From: Trichomonas tenax
Taxonomy: Eukaryota > Parabasalia > Trichomonadida > Trichomonadidae
DNA: 64,000 nucleotides
Assembly: GCA_023091735.1 (NCBI GenBank)
Contig: JALKBU010000085.1
Span: 25,880-89,879, forward strand
Reading direction: 5' to 3'
In this document: in pieces, positions 29,234 to 38,719 of the stretch
How positions within the stretch are numbered: position 1 is the first letter of the stretch
How the letters are laid out: the number at the start of each line of letters is the position of its first letter
Position numbers and translations under genes: made by a program
Notes under the pieces: generated by a model
What the model was told of the DNA's origin: nothing
Seen by the model: the letters and a program-made list of their open reading frames with translations, nothing else
Databases searched by the model: none

Positions 29234-30580
29234 TTACTCATTGGATGGGAATAAATTGAGGACACGTTGAGCTAAATACGCGTTTTCACCATTTGATTCA
29301 ACAATTTCTAAAAGAAAATCGTGAATTTCTTCTATATAAGGAAGTTCAGTTAGGTAAGTGCCTTGGGAGCTTGCTGCATTACATAGCATGCTTAGAACTT
29401 TTAATGCATCTGAAGTGAATTCTAATTTTTCTTCTCCTTGTATTAAACCAGCTAACAATTCAAGGAACTGGTCATTAATAAATTGTGAAGTAGTATCTTG
29501 ATCTATTTCTGAAAACATTTCGTGAATAAAGCGCATTGATGCTGATTTCAAAGGATAATTACCTTTAACCAATAGAGAAACAAGCTTATCCCAGTAGATA
29601 CCGCCAGGTGAAGGAAAAACATCTAAAGTTCCAAGATAAAAAAGAATTTGCGAGCTTATAACGTCATTCTCTGGATTGAGAAGATCTATTATACGGTCAT
29701 TAAAACCTCTTGATTCAATTTTTTTGAATATAGTTTCATCATCAATAAGTCTAAATGTATCAAGAAATTCGAAAACTGAGTTCAATGCCGTTGGATAAAT
29801 TGTGCTGCAGGAAATAATGCTGTCAATAATCATCAAATTTAGTTGCAAACTTCGTGTATTTAAACTTATTTTCTTGAAGCACTTAAAAGCTCTAGAAATT
29901 GCTTTTGGTGATGGAAATTGTAGCAGCTTCATTGCATAATCATAGTATTTTGAAAGGAATTCATTCATATCTGAATGTGATTGATCCCAAAAAACACTGT
30001 GGAATGATGAAAGTAATTCTATACATTCATTCACCTCAGATTCATTTGAATTTTCATATGAAAAGATCGCAATATTGAATATATTTTCCCATATTCCGAA
30101 TTTTTCGAGAATTGCGAGTAAATTTTGATCATCAATCATTATATTGAAAATAATTCGCATTGCCATTGTTGCATAACGCTTATTTGGATGAGAAAACAAC
30201 TGAATCAAAAGATTTAAACATTTTTCATCGATAACTTTAAACAATATTGAAGAATACGATTCTGATGATATTACAGAAACTATTTGTAAAGCATGATCAA
30301 GATGAATTTCATTTTTGATTTCCGGAATATTTTCTAAGAACAAAGAATATAAAATTTCGAATGCGTTATCAATAGACAAGTAAAGGTTTATGCTCTCCTT
30401 TGGTATAAAGAGAAATTCGTTCAATATTCGAATTGAATTGTCATCTCTTTGAAGAAACTGTTGAATTATTGTTGAAATATCTTCATTAAATTCTTTTGGA
30501 TGATCATCCTCGTTACCAACTTCAAGTAATTTAACTTTATTCGCTTGACTTTGATAATAATGATCACTTTCTTTATACAT
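29234..30580 (-). CDS. ARM/HEAT-like helical repeat protein
   Basis: A 448-residue all-helical protein. After a polar N-terminus (about 60 residues), repeated two- or three-helix units recur. Examples are ALQIVSVISSESYSSILFKV, CLNLLIQLFSHPNKRYATMA (with the ARM-like turn HPNKRYA), and AMKLLQFPSPKAISRAFKCF. Later repeats include SQILFYLGTLDVFPSPGGIYWDKLVSLLV and ALKVLSMLCNAASSQGTYL. No catalytic motif is present. Such alpha-solenoids are binding scaffolds; trichomonads have many lineage-specific ones. The exact family is not recognised. Codons are AT-rich, which suggests modest expression. It converges on the RBM28-like gene with 47 bases between the stops. Confidence 0.7.
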   Translation of the reverse strand: MYKESDHYYQSQANKVKLLEVGNEDDHPKEFNEDISTIIQQFLQRDDNSIRILNEFLFIPKESINLYLSIDNAFEILYSLFLENIPEIKNEIHLDHALQIVSVISSESYSSILFKVIDEKCLNLLIQLFSHPNKRYATMAMRIIFNIMIDDQNLLAILEKFGIWENIFNIAIFSYENSNESEVNECIELLSSFHSVFWDQSHSDMNEFLSKYYDYAMKLLQFPSPKAISRAFKCFKKISLNTRSLQLNLMIIDSIISCSTIYPTALNSVFEFLDTFRLIDDETIFKKIESRGFNDRIIDLLNPENDVISSQILFYLGTLDVFPSPGGIYWDKLVSLLVKGNYPLKSASMRFIHEMFSEIDQDTTSQFINDQFLELLAGLIQGEEKLEFTSDALKVLSMLCNAASSQGTYLTELPYIEEIHDFLLEIVESNGENAYLAQRVLNLFPSNE

Positions 30581-32346
30581 AATAAAAAGATTTCTCGATA
30601 ACTTTTTGATTAAGCAAACATTCTCTTACAAAGAATTATTAGAGTTTTGCTACTTCCAACTGATTATCTACGAGAGACACCACTAAAGTGTATTGATACA
30701 AAGCTTGTTAACAGAGAATATATTGGATTTTCGTGTTGATATAACTTTGATTTTTATAGATAAAAGTGTCATTTAATGAAGATGTTTTGGTGACTTTAGT
30801 GCAATTTCATGGTAATAAGTTTGCTTTATTGTCATCATTTTATCTTTGAAAAGACATATTTAGTGATTTTTAGTCAAAGATTCCTTTCGAAACCATCAAT
30901 GATATGATTTTATTCAAAGATTCCTTTAATTAACTCATTATCGACACATTTCATGTAACTACACACCATTAACATGTATTGAACAGAATTCAATTTTGCA
31001 TTATTGTATTTCTGTCAATTACCATATTTAAAATATGAACATTTCATTCACATCAAAAATCGAAAAATCAATGATATTATGCAATACACTTCAGATTTTT
31101 GGTTTTGTCAATTACAACAAATCTATATGATAGTTCGATAATATTATCTGACTTATTAAATATTACTTCAAAATCAAACAATTAACACACACCAGCTTCG
31201 CACACGGCTTTATTTCAATGTTGAAGTTTTATTTATACTCATTGTCCAATATATTTTATTTGGCATAATTCAATATCCTTACAATTTGCATCTACATTCT
31301 TTGTGTTATGAACAGATGTATCATGTGATTTTTGTGTTTACGCGAGAACATGTTATTACACAATATAAACTTTTGGAGAAATAAATATATAAAGATTTAA
31401 GCTTTGTGATTTTTACCCATTTACTATCCATAGGCAACAGAAGCAATGCACTTAAAGTGAAATCACATTTACCATAGATATTCCTAAAAATGTTCCTTGA
31501 GCCGACAATTTCGGCATCAACAATTAATGAATAGTTTCAACATTGCGTAGAAATGATATCCACAAAGTAGAAATCTGTTGTAGTCGCTTATTATAGTAGA
31601 GATAGATTCGACCAAAAATCAAATTTATTAAAATTATAATTACCCTTCTGCAATATCACAAAATCGTTCATTAAGACAAAAAATTCATCGTTTTTCTCGT
31701 GAGTGTTGAGGCATCAAAATCTCGAAATTCGATATTTAGATATTGTTTTATTACTACATGCTATGCTTTAAATCTAACAAAATTCTAATCGTACAAAATC
31801 GAGAAAAAATAAAATGATCGATAAGATTGCAGACAATTCATTGATGTTCTATGTAAATCATATATTTCATGTTTTTAGTCGAACAAAAAAATCAAAACCC
31901 TGAAAACAACACACACAGCTTTAGATATTATTGCTGATACTACTTCTACAAATAAATCGAATTTTTAACTGCCAGAAATTGAAATACAGTGAAAGAGATT
32001 CACAAATTTTTTCAAGGGGGCTCCCTAAATATTGTGAGAAGCACGCCCGTAGAGTACCTAGATTAAAAATGTAGTTTATAGAATATAAATTGTATGCATA
32101 TGATATATCTTGTTTCAATTTTGTTATTGCATTATGAATTAAAGAAATACTGTATATAGTTGATGGCAATGCTATATATCATGTTTTCGCGAAAAAGCGA
32201 AAAAGCGAAAAAATAAAAGAAACGATGGAATAATTTTAAGATGTTTACATTTAGCTTTGAATAGTTTACATCCAGAATTAAATGGTTTACGAAACCGAAC
32301 CTCTCAACTGAATGAAGTGTCAAACGGCTTGGTCGATCAATTTTCA
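30581..32346. other. 1.77 kb gene-free stretch
   Basis: The longest gene-free stretch in the window. It is AT-rich with no protein frame that looks real; the two minus-strand frames at its right end are low-complexity. A short GAAAAAGC tandem run lies at about 32188-32205. AACAACACACACAG at about 31904-31917 resembles a trichomonad 3' splice signal (ACTAACACACAG), but there is no upstream exon or matching 5' site in sight. Confidence 0.5.
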
Positions 32347-34209
32347 ATGAGTATCTCTTTTCTTCTTGCAAGCGCGTCCGCACAAGTCTATGGCGCGTCG
32401 TGCAAGCGCATCAACGAAACTCATGCCACATTCACATTCGACGAACTGAAAGAAGAGTGGGACGCTTACGCCACGTTCAATGACTCTCTTTCAGAGGCCG
32501 GCTGGGGCAGACTCAACATCAGGGCAAATCCAAAGTCAGCATCTCTTGACCAATTCTACTGCATGGGCTACATTGATACAGCCATTTCTGTTAAACGCGT
32601 TTACGAGGCTTACCATTTATTCCGCGAGGCTCAGGATGCCAAGGAGAACTGGCCAGACGGCTGGGCGAACTGGATCCGCCAGAACATCGACTACATCAAC
32701 CAAATGATCGACGCTAATCCAAACTCCGACTACTGGAAGTCCATCAAGCTTATCCGCGAGCAGTTCCGCGGTATGGTAGCTGGTCTCCGTGATTACAAGT
32801 CATCTGGCGAAGTTGAAATTTCCGAAGTCGATTTCTGGATCTTCCAGTCCGCTGGTGACTTCGATGATCTCGCCGAGATTCTTAACCCAGAGACAGCTAA
32901 GCGCAAGGATCCAGATCTTAACGCTCACTGCACAGGTATGCTCAAATTCGCTCCAAACTACGAAGATATCTACTTCGCTCAGGACACATGGAGCGATGTT
33001 CGTGATCTCCACGCTTACCTCAAGTCTTACTCTCTTGACGTCCCAGAGTTCAAGGCAAAGAACATCGCTTTCTCAACACGTACTGGCCACATCCAGTCTG
33101 TTGATGACTTTTGGATGGCCGACACAGGCCTCCTTGTCCTCGAGACAACACTCCACTGCTTCAACAAGACACTCTACAACTTTGTTACACCACAGTCCGT
33201 TCTCACATGGATGCGTGTCTACTACGCCATGCTCTCCGCTGACAACGGCCGCGACTGGACACAGAACTTCATCCAGCAGAACTCTGGCACATACAACAAC
33301 GAGTACATCGTTCTTGATACAAAGAAGTTCACACCAGGCCAGAAGCCAACAACAGACCTCGTCTGGATGATTGAGCAGCTCCCAACAGTCTTCCACGCTG
33401 ACGATATCACAGACAAGTTCGTCGCTCAGGGATGGTGGCCATCTATCAACACACCATACTTTGAAGACATTTTCAACCTCGCTGACTACCCAGGACAGCA
33501 GCAGAGAGAGCCATACAAGAAGGACTTCTGGTCATACTATGATCAGCCACGCTACAAGGTCATCACAAAGCACGTCAATGACAAGTCAACATACGACTTC
33601 TTCAAGACACTCATGAGATGGAACCACTACCTTGACCCACAGGAGCCAAACTACATGGAACCAGCTCAGGGTATCTTAGCTCGTTATGACCTCCGCCCAG
33701 AGAACGGCACAGCATATGGCAAGAAGGCTTCCTTCGCTGGTCTCGACTCTAAGACAGCTTCTGCCGTCCAGGCCACAAAGCACCTCATGTTCGATGCCAT
33801 CGGCTCTCCAAACTATGAGACACTCCCAGCCTTCAACTTCAAAGACTGGCCAAGTGTTTCCCACACAGGCATGCCAGCTGAATGGAAGTTCCCATGGACA
33901 AAGTTCGGCGCTTCTGAATACACATGCTCCACATTCAACAAGACCAATGAGTGCCTTGATATGCCAGGATGCGGCTGGTGCATGTACACCAACAAGTGCC
34001 TCCCAGTTCTCTCCAAGGACAGACCAGCCTTCGGCTGCGAGTGCGAAGACGGCTGGAAGGTCAAAGTCTACCTTCAGTCATACGCAATCCCACTCATTGT
34101 TACACTCTCTGTCTCAATCGTCATTTTCGTCGCAGTCGTTTTCATCTTGGCATACTTCTACGCCAAGAAGCAGGCAACAGCCAATCCAAATTACGATAGT
34201 ATCAAATAA
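32347..34209 (+). CDS. Phospholipase B-like membrane protein with cytosolic NPxY tail
   Basis: A 620-residue protein of the phospholipase B-like (PLBD, laminin A precursor) family. A signal peptide starts at MSISFLLASASAQVYG. The Ntn-hydrolase core follows; Cys195 in AHCTGMLKFAPNYEDIY is at the place of the nucleophile that becomes N-terminal after self-cleavage, followed by FAQDTWSDVRDL. Family motifs further on include TRTGHIQSVDDFW, then ETTLHCFNKTLY, LTWMRVYYAML and GRDWTQNF. A Cys-rich PSI-like knot (CLDMPGCGWCMYTNKC) comes next, then one membrane helix (IPLIVTLSVSIVIFVAVVF). The short tail contains NPNYDSI, an NPxY endocytosis signal. It probably acts at the surface or in lysosomes. Known family members are soluble, so the anchor and tail are unusual. 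Heavy C-ending codon bias suggests high expression. Confidence 0.88.
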   Translation: MSISFLLASASAQVYGASCKRINETHATFTFDELKEEWDAYATFNDSLSEAGWGRLNIRANPKSASLDQFYCMGYIDTAISVKRVYEAYHLFREAQDAKENWPDGWANWIRQNIDYINQMIDANPNSDYWKSIKLIREQFRGMVAGLRDYKSSGEVEISEVDFWIFQSAGDFDDLAEILNPETAKRKDPDLNAHCTGMLKFAPNYEDIYFAQDTWSDVRDLHAYLKSYSLDVPEFKAKNIAFSTRTGHIQSVDDFWMADTGLLVLETTLHCFNKTLYNFVTPQSVLTWMRVYYAMLSADNGRDWTQNFIQQNSGTYNNEYIVLDTKKFTPGQKPTTDLVWMIEQLPTVFHADDITDKFVAQGWWPSINTPYFEDIFNLADYPGQQQREPYKKDFWSYYDQPRYKVITKHVNDKSTYDFFKTLMRWNHYLDPQEPNYMEPAQGILARYDLRPENGTAYGKKASFAGLDSKTASAVQATKHLMFDAIGSPNYETLPAFNFKDWPSVSHTGMPAEWKFPWTKFGASEYTCSTFNKTNECLDMPGCGWCMYTNKCLPVLSKDRPAFGCECEDGWKVKVYLQSYAIPLIVTLSVSIVIFVAVVFILAYFYAKKQATANPNYDSIK

Positions 34210-34375
34210 GTAGTTTTTATAAACAAATTACAACTTCTCATTACACCAAAAATAACTAAAGACTATTTTAGTTCTTACACATATTAATATTTCACATAAC
34301 AAAAAAGACGAGACACCCAATCAATTGGTAAATAAACATTTTTATATAAATACATGAAAAAAATATAAACAAACA

Positions 34376-35461
34376 TTAAGATTCAAGTTTTTTCTTCTTC
34401 AATCCTCTCTCAGGACTTGACACAGCTTCTTTGTAGATCTGGTTCCTATACTCTCTAATTGTGTGCTTTGTTGCATCACTCAAAGCCATTTTAACTTGTA
34501 CAGTTGCGGAAACTTCTTGGCTCTGAAGATGGAAGTCTTTCAAGTAAGGATGCGCGAGACATTCTTCAGCTGTTGGGCGTTTGCTTGGATTGAAAGCACA
34601 ACACTTCTTGATTAAATCAATTGCATTGGGGTCTGCGTTTGACAATCTTTCTTCCAGAATCAGTTGCGGTCTAGAGAACGTCAAGTTTCCAAGCATTGTT
34701 TCTACCATAGGGCACTGCATTGACTCGATATCCTCTTTACTTGGCATTCCTGTGAACGATATAACTCTCTCCAACTGATCCATTGTTGAAGCACCAGGGA
34801 AAATGGGTCTTCCTCCAACAAGTTCAGCTAAAATGCAACCTGCTGCCCAAATATCGATTCCTGGTCCATATTTCGAAGATCCGAACAAAATTTCAGGCGC
34901 ACGATACCATCTAGTAGCAATATAATCTGTGAGAAGTTCATCTTGCTGCATATCATTTATACATCTTGACAAACCAAAATCGCAAACTTTTATCGATGAA
35001 TCTGACTTGATAAGCATATTCGATGGCTTAAGATCTCTATGTATAACACCTGCAGAGTGCATAAATTTCAATGCACACAATAATTGCCAGAAAATATATC
35101 TTTGATGAACATCAAGTAAAATTCCTGCTCTTATGACTGTGTATACATCAGTATCCATGAATTCGAACGCTAAATATATATCATTATCGTTTTCTGCGCG
35201 ATGAACTTGTGATAATCCAATAATAAAAGGATGCGATTTTAATTGTCTCAACAACGTAATTTCTCTGTAAGTTCTCTGAGCATCGATGACATTTTGGAAA
35301 GCTCCAAAAACTTTTTTCAACGCAATTAATTGTCCAGTGACTTTATTTTGTGCTCTCCATACAATGCCGTACGCGCCTTTGCCGACTTTTTTGATAATGT
35401 CGTATCGCTTTAGAATCTGTTTGTCGAGATTTTCAATTGAAGCATCATTTTCGTCATCCAT
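34376..35461 (-). CDS. MAP kinase, ERK7/MAPK15 type
   Basis: A 361-residue kinase consisting of the catalytic domain and a short C-terminus. Visible motifs are the Gly-rich loop GKGAYG (residues 28-33), the ATP lysine in LIALK (Lys49), and KKVFGAFQNVIDAQRTYRE, typical of ERK7/8. HRDLKPSN (141-148), DFG (161-163), the activation motif TDY (178-180), ATRWYRAPE and the DIWAAGCILAEL helix follow. ERK7-type kinases autophosphorylate at TEY and regulate cilia and secretion in other eukaryotes. Here Asp replaces Glu in the TxY motif. The long regulatory C-terminal tail of vertebrate MAPK15 is absent. A role at the flagellar apparatus is inference. Confidence 0.9.
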   Translation of the reverse strand: MDDENDASIENLDKQILKRYDIIKKVGKGAYGIVWRAQNKVTGQLIALKKVFGAFQNVIDAQRTYREITLLRQLKSHPFIIGLSQVHRAENDNDIYLAFEFMDTDVYTVIRAGILLDVHQRYIFWQLLCALKFMHSAGVIHRDLKPSNMLIKSDSSIKVCDFGLSRCINDMQQDELLTDYIATRWYRAPEILFGSSKYGPGIDIWAAGCILAELVGGRPIFPGASTMDQLERVISFTGMPSKEDIESMQCPMVETMLGNLTFSRPQLILEERLSNADPNAIDLIKKCCAFNPSKRPTAEECLAHPYLKDFHLQSQEVSATVQVKMALSDATKHTIREYRNQIYKEAVSSPERGLKKKKLES

Positions 35462-36645
35462 TTAAAATTACGTTTTTTTTTGTTGAATTTGTCTTACGCA
35501 AAATTTTTGCCGCAGAAATCCATTTTTCGGCATTTACATACAATGCAAATATCGAACGGCAACGAAAAACGGAAAATTTATGTAAAGAAAAATTGATCAA
35601 CCCTCCGGAGGATTACGTAAACCTCAGAAATCTTAACGTCTTTTTAGTTTAATCTATTTTGGTACCAAAAAACAAGAAAAAATCCAAAAATATCAATATC
35701 GACCTCATAGGCGCTATATGCCCTAGGGAGTTGATTTATGTTAGTTTTCTTAGCTGATTTCTACTATTTATGGAAATACCAAAATAAATTAGCCCAAAAA
35801 CACAATATTTCGATTGATACATATATGGTTATTGCAATCAAGTATGCTTTTCCCGGAATCGAACCAATGGCATAAACAACCTTTAGCATTAACTAAGCCA
35901 CTGCACCACAATTCAACATTCACCAGTTTTGTTCAATGGTGACACTAAAAATTTTGTTTACAGAAAGGTGACTCAAAAAAGGAAAAAACGCACCAGCTCT
36001 GTTTCGAACAACCAAACTTTAATCAAAATTCCTGACACCCCTGCTTTAGACCTGTGACTAAAGTATTGTGAAACTGGGCAATTAATATAGAAGTAATTTA
36101 TTAATTTCATTTAACAAAAACTAAAAAAGATGACTATATAATGAGAAATATGTCTCAAAAGAAGTCTTAAGAAATCTGACAAATTATCAACAAATGTTAT
36201 AAAATCTTTACATAAATTCATTTTTCCTGAAAATTTGATATAAGAAATATTTTTGATGCCTATCCACGGAATGTCATCATCCAATTCAAGACTTTCTCAA
36301 TTTATTCAAAAATTGCTCCTTGTCTTTATGGAACCGATAAGTGATCATTAAGTCCTGCATTTTGACAAAGTTACGTTGAGATGGAAAAATATTGTTGAAA
36401 AATTCAATCAAATATATAATTCTATTCATATTACTTGGATCAAATGCATAGCATTTATGAACACACAATATTTATCGTTTCATTTTTGTTTAAACACATT
36501 CATTTATAACTTCATATTTTCATTTATTTGAATTATGAAAAGCAAAGATTCAATATTGCATTCTATTCAAAAGGTCATTAATAATTGTTCCTAAAGCAGA
36601 AAAATGTTAAAAACGTTTAATGAATATACAAACAAATTCTAATAT
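35462..36645. other. Intergenic stretch with tRNA-like boxes
   Basis: About 1.18 kb without a confident gene. A tRNA-like remnant lies at about 35848-35912. A 60-codon minus-strand frame at 36286-36468, starting from a non-ATG codon, reads like helical protein (NRIIYLIEFFNNIFPSQRNF) and may be a gene fragment of unknown family. Confidence 0.5.
35848..35912 (-). other. tRNA-like remnant with A and B boxes
   Basis: On the minus strand a box-A-like TGGCTTAGTTAA (35889-35900) and a perfect box B GGTTCGATTCC (35855-35865) are in the right order. They are only about 23 bases apart and leave no room for a full anticodon arm. The predicted acceptor strands do not pair (GGTGCAG against AAAAGCA), and there is no T-run terminator directly after. 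It is therefore not a functional standard tRNA. It could be a decayed tRNA, the head of a tRNA-derived element, or a pol III promoter. Confidence 0.45.
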
Positions 36646-37434
36646 TTAGCAACACTCATATGTATCATTCGCGATGAATCTATTTGCTCTCCTAAACTCT
36701 TCTAATTCTTCTGGCGTTCTTGGAACAAAATATGTTGGACGTCTTTTGTGCATTGTAAGAAACTCCACTATGTTTCCTATAATGCCTTTGCTAAATGGGC
36801 TCAAATGCTCATGCCAGCCATGAAAATAAGTAATTGTTTCACTTTTCACAAATTCCCAAGTGGTATTATTCGTAATAGCTAAGAAGAAGTGAATTGGAAA
36901 CAGAATTATTGGTTGAATAATGGATGCTACTGATCCGAAAAGTAAAATATTCAAAGGAAGTGATCTTATAACCCAATCTTTGAAGCTTAGACCATCTTTT
37001 GTCGCACATTTGTAATTTGCAATAGAATAGGCATCAAATATTCCTAAAAATAGCAAGAAAGCCATAAAATATAAATGATTTCCCATTCCAACGCATAAAT
37101 CAAGGAAATTACAGTGATGATCTTTCCTCAAAACACACTTTTTGCAGTGTTTACAATGTGATGCTCGTATAGGGCAATAATGGTTGCATATGTGACAAAA
37201 GAAAAGCTCTTCATTTGTAGTCAGTGGTACATCATCTGGCTTAACGAATATGTCGGCGTTGGTTGATTTGTAATAATAGTAAACGAATAATAAAAATAGA
37301 GCAGAAAAGATTATTAATGGAATATAATCACCTTTTGACAGCGCAACTCGAACCTTTGTGTCCAGAAGGAAACATCCAATGAAAATTAGGAAGTGTGAGA
37401 AATACATAAAGATCTGAATCGGTGAGAATTCCAT
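36646..37434 (-). CDS. DHHC-type palmitoyltransferase
   Basis: A 262-residue S-acyltransferase that attaches palmitate to cysteines of membrane proteins. Two membrane helices (about residues 6-24 and 38-56) precede the cytosolic Cys-rich domain at 80-118 (CHICNHYC, HCKHCKKCVLRKDHHCNF), with the catalytic DHHC at 105-108. Two more helices follow (about 122-137 and 160-190), and then the TTWE form of the TTxE motif. The C-terminus has RRPTYFVPRTPEE and ends Glu-Cys-Cys, a possible self-palmitoylation site. Size and layout are normal for the four-helix class. The ATG at 37434 is taken since the frame before it has only a TTG. Degenerate ACATG elements lie just upstream. The membrane where it acts is unknown. 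Confidence 0.9.
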   Translation of the reverse strand: MEFSPIQIFMYFSHFLIFIGCFLLDTKVRVALSKGDYIPLIIFSALFLLFVYYYYKSTNADIFVKPDDVPLTTNEELFFCHICNHYCPIRASHCKHCKKCVLRKDHHCNFLDLCVGMGNHLYFMAFLLFLGIFDAYSIANYKCATKDGLSFKDWVIRSLPLNILLFGSVASIIQPIILFPIHFFLAITNNTTWEFVKSETITYFHGWHEHLSPFSKGIIGNIVEFLTMHKRRPTYFVPRTPEELEEFRRANRFIANDTYECC

Positions 37435-37453
37435 ATTTGGCAAAAATTTTTCT

Positions 37454-37526
37454 TTTACCTGACAATAACTCCATAAAAACGATTTATTTACACGTCAAAA
37501 TAGCAAAAAATATTTTCATGACAAAA
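37454..37526 (-). promoter_or_regulatory. ACATG-type elements upstream of the DHHC gene
   Basis: On the plus strand TTTACCTGACAATAA (37454-37468), TTTACACGTCAAAA (37487-37500) and TTTCATGACAAAAA (37513-37526) are variants of the recurrent element, spaced 26 to 33 bases. Promoter function is inferred. Confidence 0.4.
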
Positions 37527-37873
37527 AGGTCAAGCTACCTAAAAGTAACAAGAATCAGACTAATATCGAGTAATTTCTTATTATTTTTAATATCATGACA
37601 TAACATAGAATATTGTTGTACATATTAATGTGTTTAGATCTTCTGATTATTTATTTTGGAGGAAATAATCAAGGTTTTTTTCGACTCCATTTTAATTTAA
37701 AAAAAACTTCAAAAATGCAAGAAAAATTTTCAAGTCATTTTCCTCAAAAGATCTATGTTAAAAGCCATCATAACTCTAACACATATATCTACGCAGATAT
37801 AGCTATATGATTGCGAAGTTATAGCATTTGATATTTATCAGAAGCTTAAAAGTGATTGACGGAAAGAACGTTC

Positions 37874-37894
37874 AAAAAAAAAAAAAAAAAAAAA
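37874..37894 (+). repeat. 21-base A run before the FOP-like start codon
   Basis: An uninterrupted run of 21 A ends five bases before the ATG at 37900. It would lie in or just upstream of the very short 5' UTR expected in trichomonads. Length variation by slippage is likely. Confidence 0.8.
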
Positions 37895-37899
37895 TTAAA

Positions 37900-38571
37900 A
37901 TGGAAGGTATTGAAGCTCCTCCAGAGATAAAAGAAAAAATACAACAAAGACTGAAAGAATCCAAGAAAATCTCTGAAATAGAAAAGCGAGTTCTCGATGC
38001 ATTGAACACAGCTGCGAAAGAAATTGTTAATAACGTTTCTCTTGAAAAATCTACACTTATTCACGATCCATTCAAGGCAGAAAGTGAATACACAGTTATG
38101 GCACTATCTTCCATCATCAAGTTTTTGGAAGAAAAAGGATATAATTTTGCATTAAAATCGTTAATCGCGGAAACAAACTTCAGAATAGCAGACAAATACC
38201 AAGCACCAAGTATCAACGACATTCTTAGCAATATTATCGATAACGAAGAAGAAGAACAAAATGTTGAAGAAATACAAGATGAAGAAATCGATCAAGATGA
38301 ACAAAATGATAACAATGAATTCCAAAATGATGAAGAGGATTCACAACAGGATCTTTCTATTGATTTATCTGATGATTTCTCAGATGAAGAAAAACCAGCT
38401 CCAAAACCAAAGCCAGAGCCAAAAAAGGAAGAAGCTCCACAGCCAAAACAGCCAGAAAGAATGCCAGCTGTATTTCAGCAAAACGCACAGAGTAAAATAC
38501 CTCCAGCACAGAATATTAAGAAGGCCGACTTCGATTCAAATAATTATATTGTATCTGTTAAAGACTTATAG
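37900..38571 (+). CDS. FOP/CEP20-like LisH protein
   Basis: A 223-residue protein. Residues about 1-45 form a helical N-terminus (IKEKIQQRLKESKKISEIEK, VLDALNTAAKEIV). A LisH-like dimerisation helix pair follows at about 60-100 (YTVMALSSIIKFLEEKGYNF, ALKSLIAETNFRI), in the order seen in FGFR1OP (FOP) and FOPNL/CEP20. These centrosome and basal-body proteins act in ciliogenesis. After residue 115 the chain is acidic and disordered, then Pro/Lys-rich, ending SNNYIVSVKDL. The ATG at 37900 is chosen because the family N-terminus starts there; the upstream frame is a 21-base A run. A basal-body role in a flagellate is a fair inference. The last third overlaps an out-of-frame extension of the next gene's frame, which is not coding. 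Confidence 0.7.
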   Translation: MEGIEAPPEIKEKIQQRLKESKKISEIEKRVLDALNTAAKEIVNNVSLEKSTLIHDPFKAESEYTVMALSSIIKFLEEKGYNFALKSLIAETNFRIADKYQAPSINDILSNIIDNEEEEQNVEEIQDEEIDQDEQNDNNEFQNDEEDSQQDLSIDLSDDFSDEEKPAPKPKPEPKKEEAPQPKQPERMPAVFQQNAQSKIPPAQNIKKADFDSNNYIVSVKDL

Positions 38572-38719
38572 TCAAATATCAATGTTATATCTAATTATTT
38601 TCTCTATAACTAAAACAGCCATACATTTGAAATACACTGACAAATTATACATAGAGCATTTAATAAAAGTACCATTTACGAATCAAAATAACATTTGCCA
38701 AAATAAGCTTTTTTCCCCT

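Noticed and set aside
31904..31917. ACACACACAG run resembling a trichomonad 3' splice site before the phospholipase B-like gene.
   Set aside because: It is not an exact ACTAACACACAG, lies over 400 bases from the coding start, and no 5' splice site with a coding exon is found upstream; the gene already has a good start and signal peptide.
35848..35912. A functional tRNA gene.
   Set aside because: Acceptor strands do not pair, the T stem has mismatches, and about 13 bases of the anticodon region are missing, so it is listed only as a tRNA-like remnant.
38261..38719. In-frame N-terminal extension of the GT61 frame by 153 codons.
   Set aside because: It overlaps the 3' third of the FOP-like gene in another frame, is Lys/Gln/Met-rich shadow sequence, and the membrane anchor expected at the N-terminus of a Golgi enzyme starts at the ATG at 38720.
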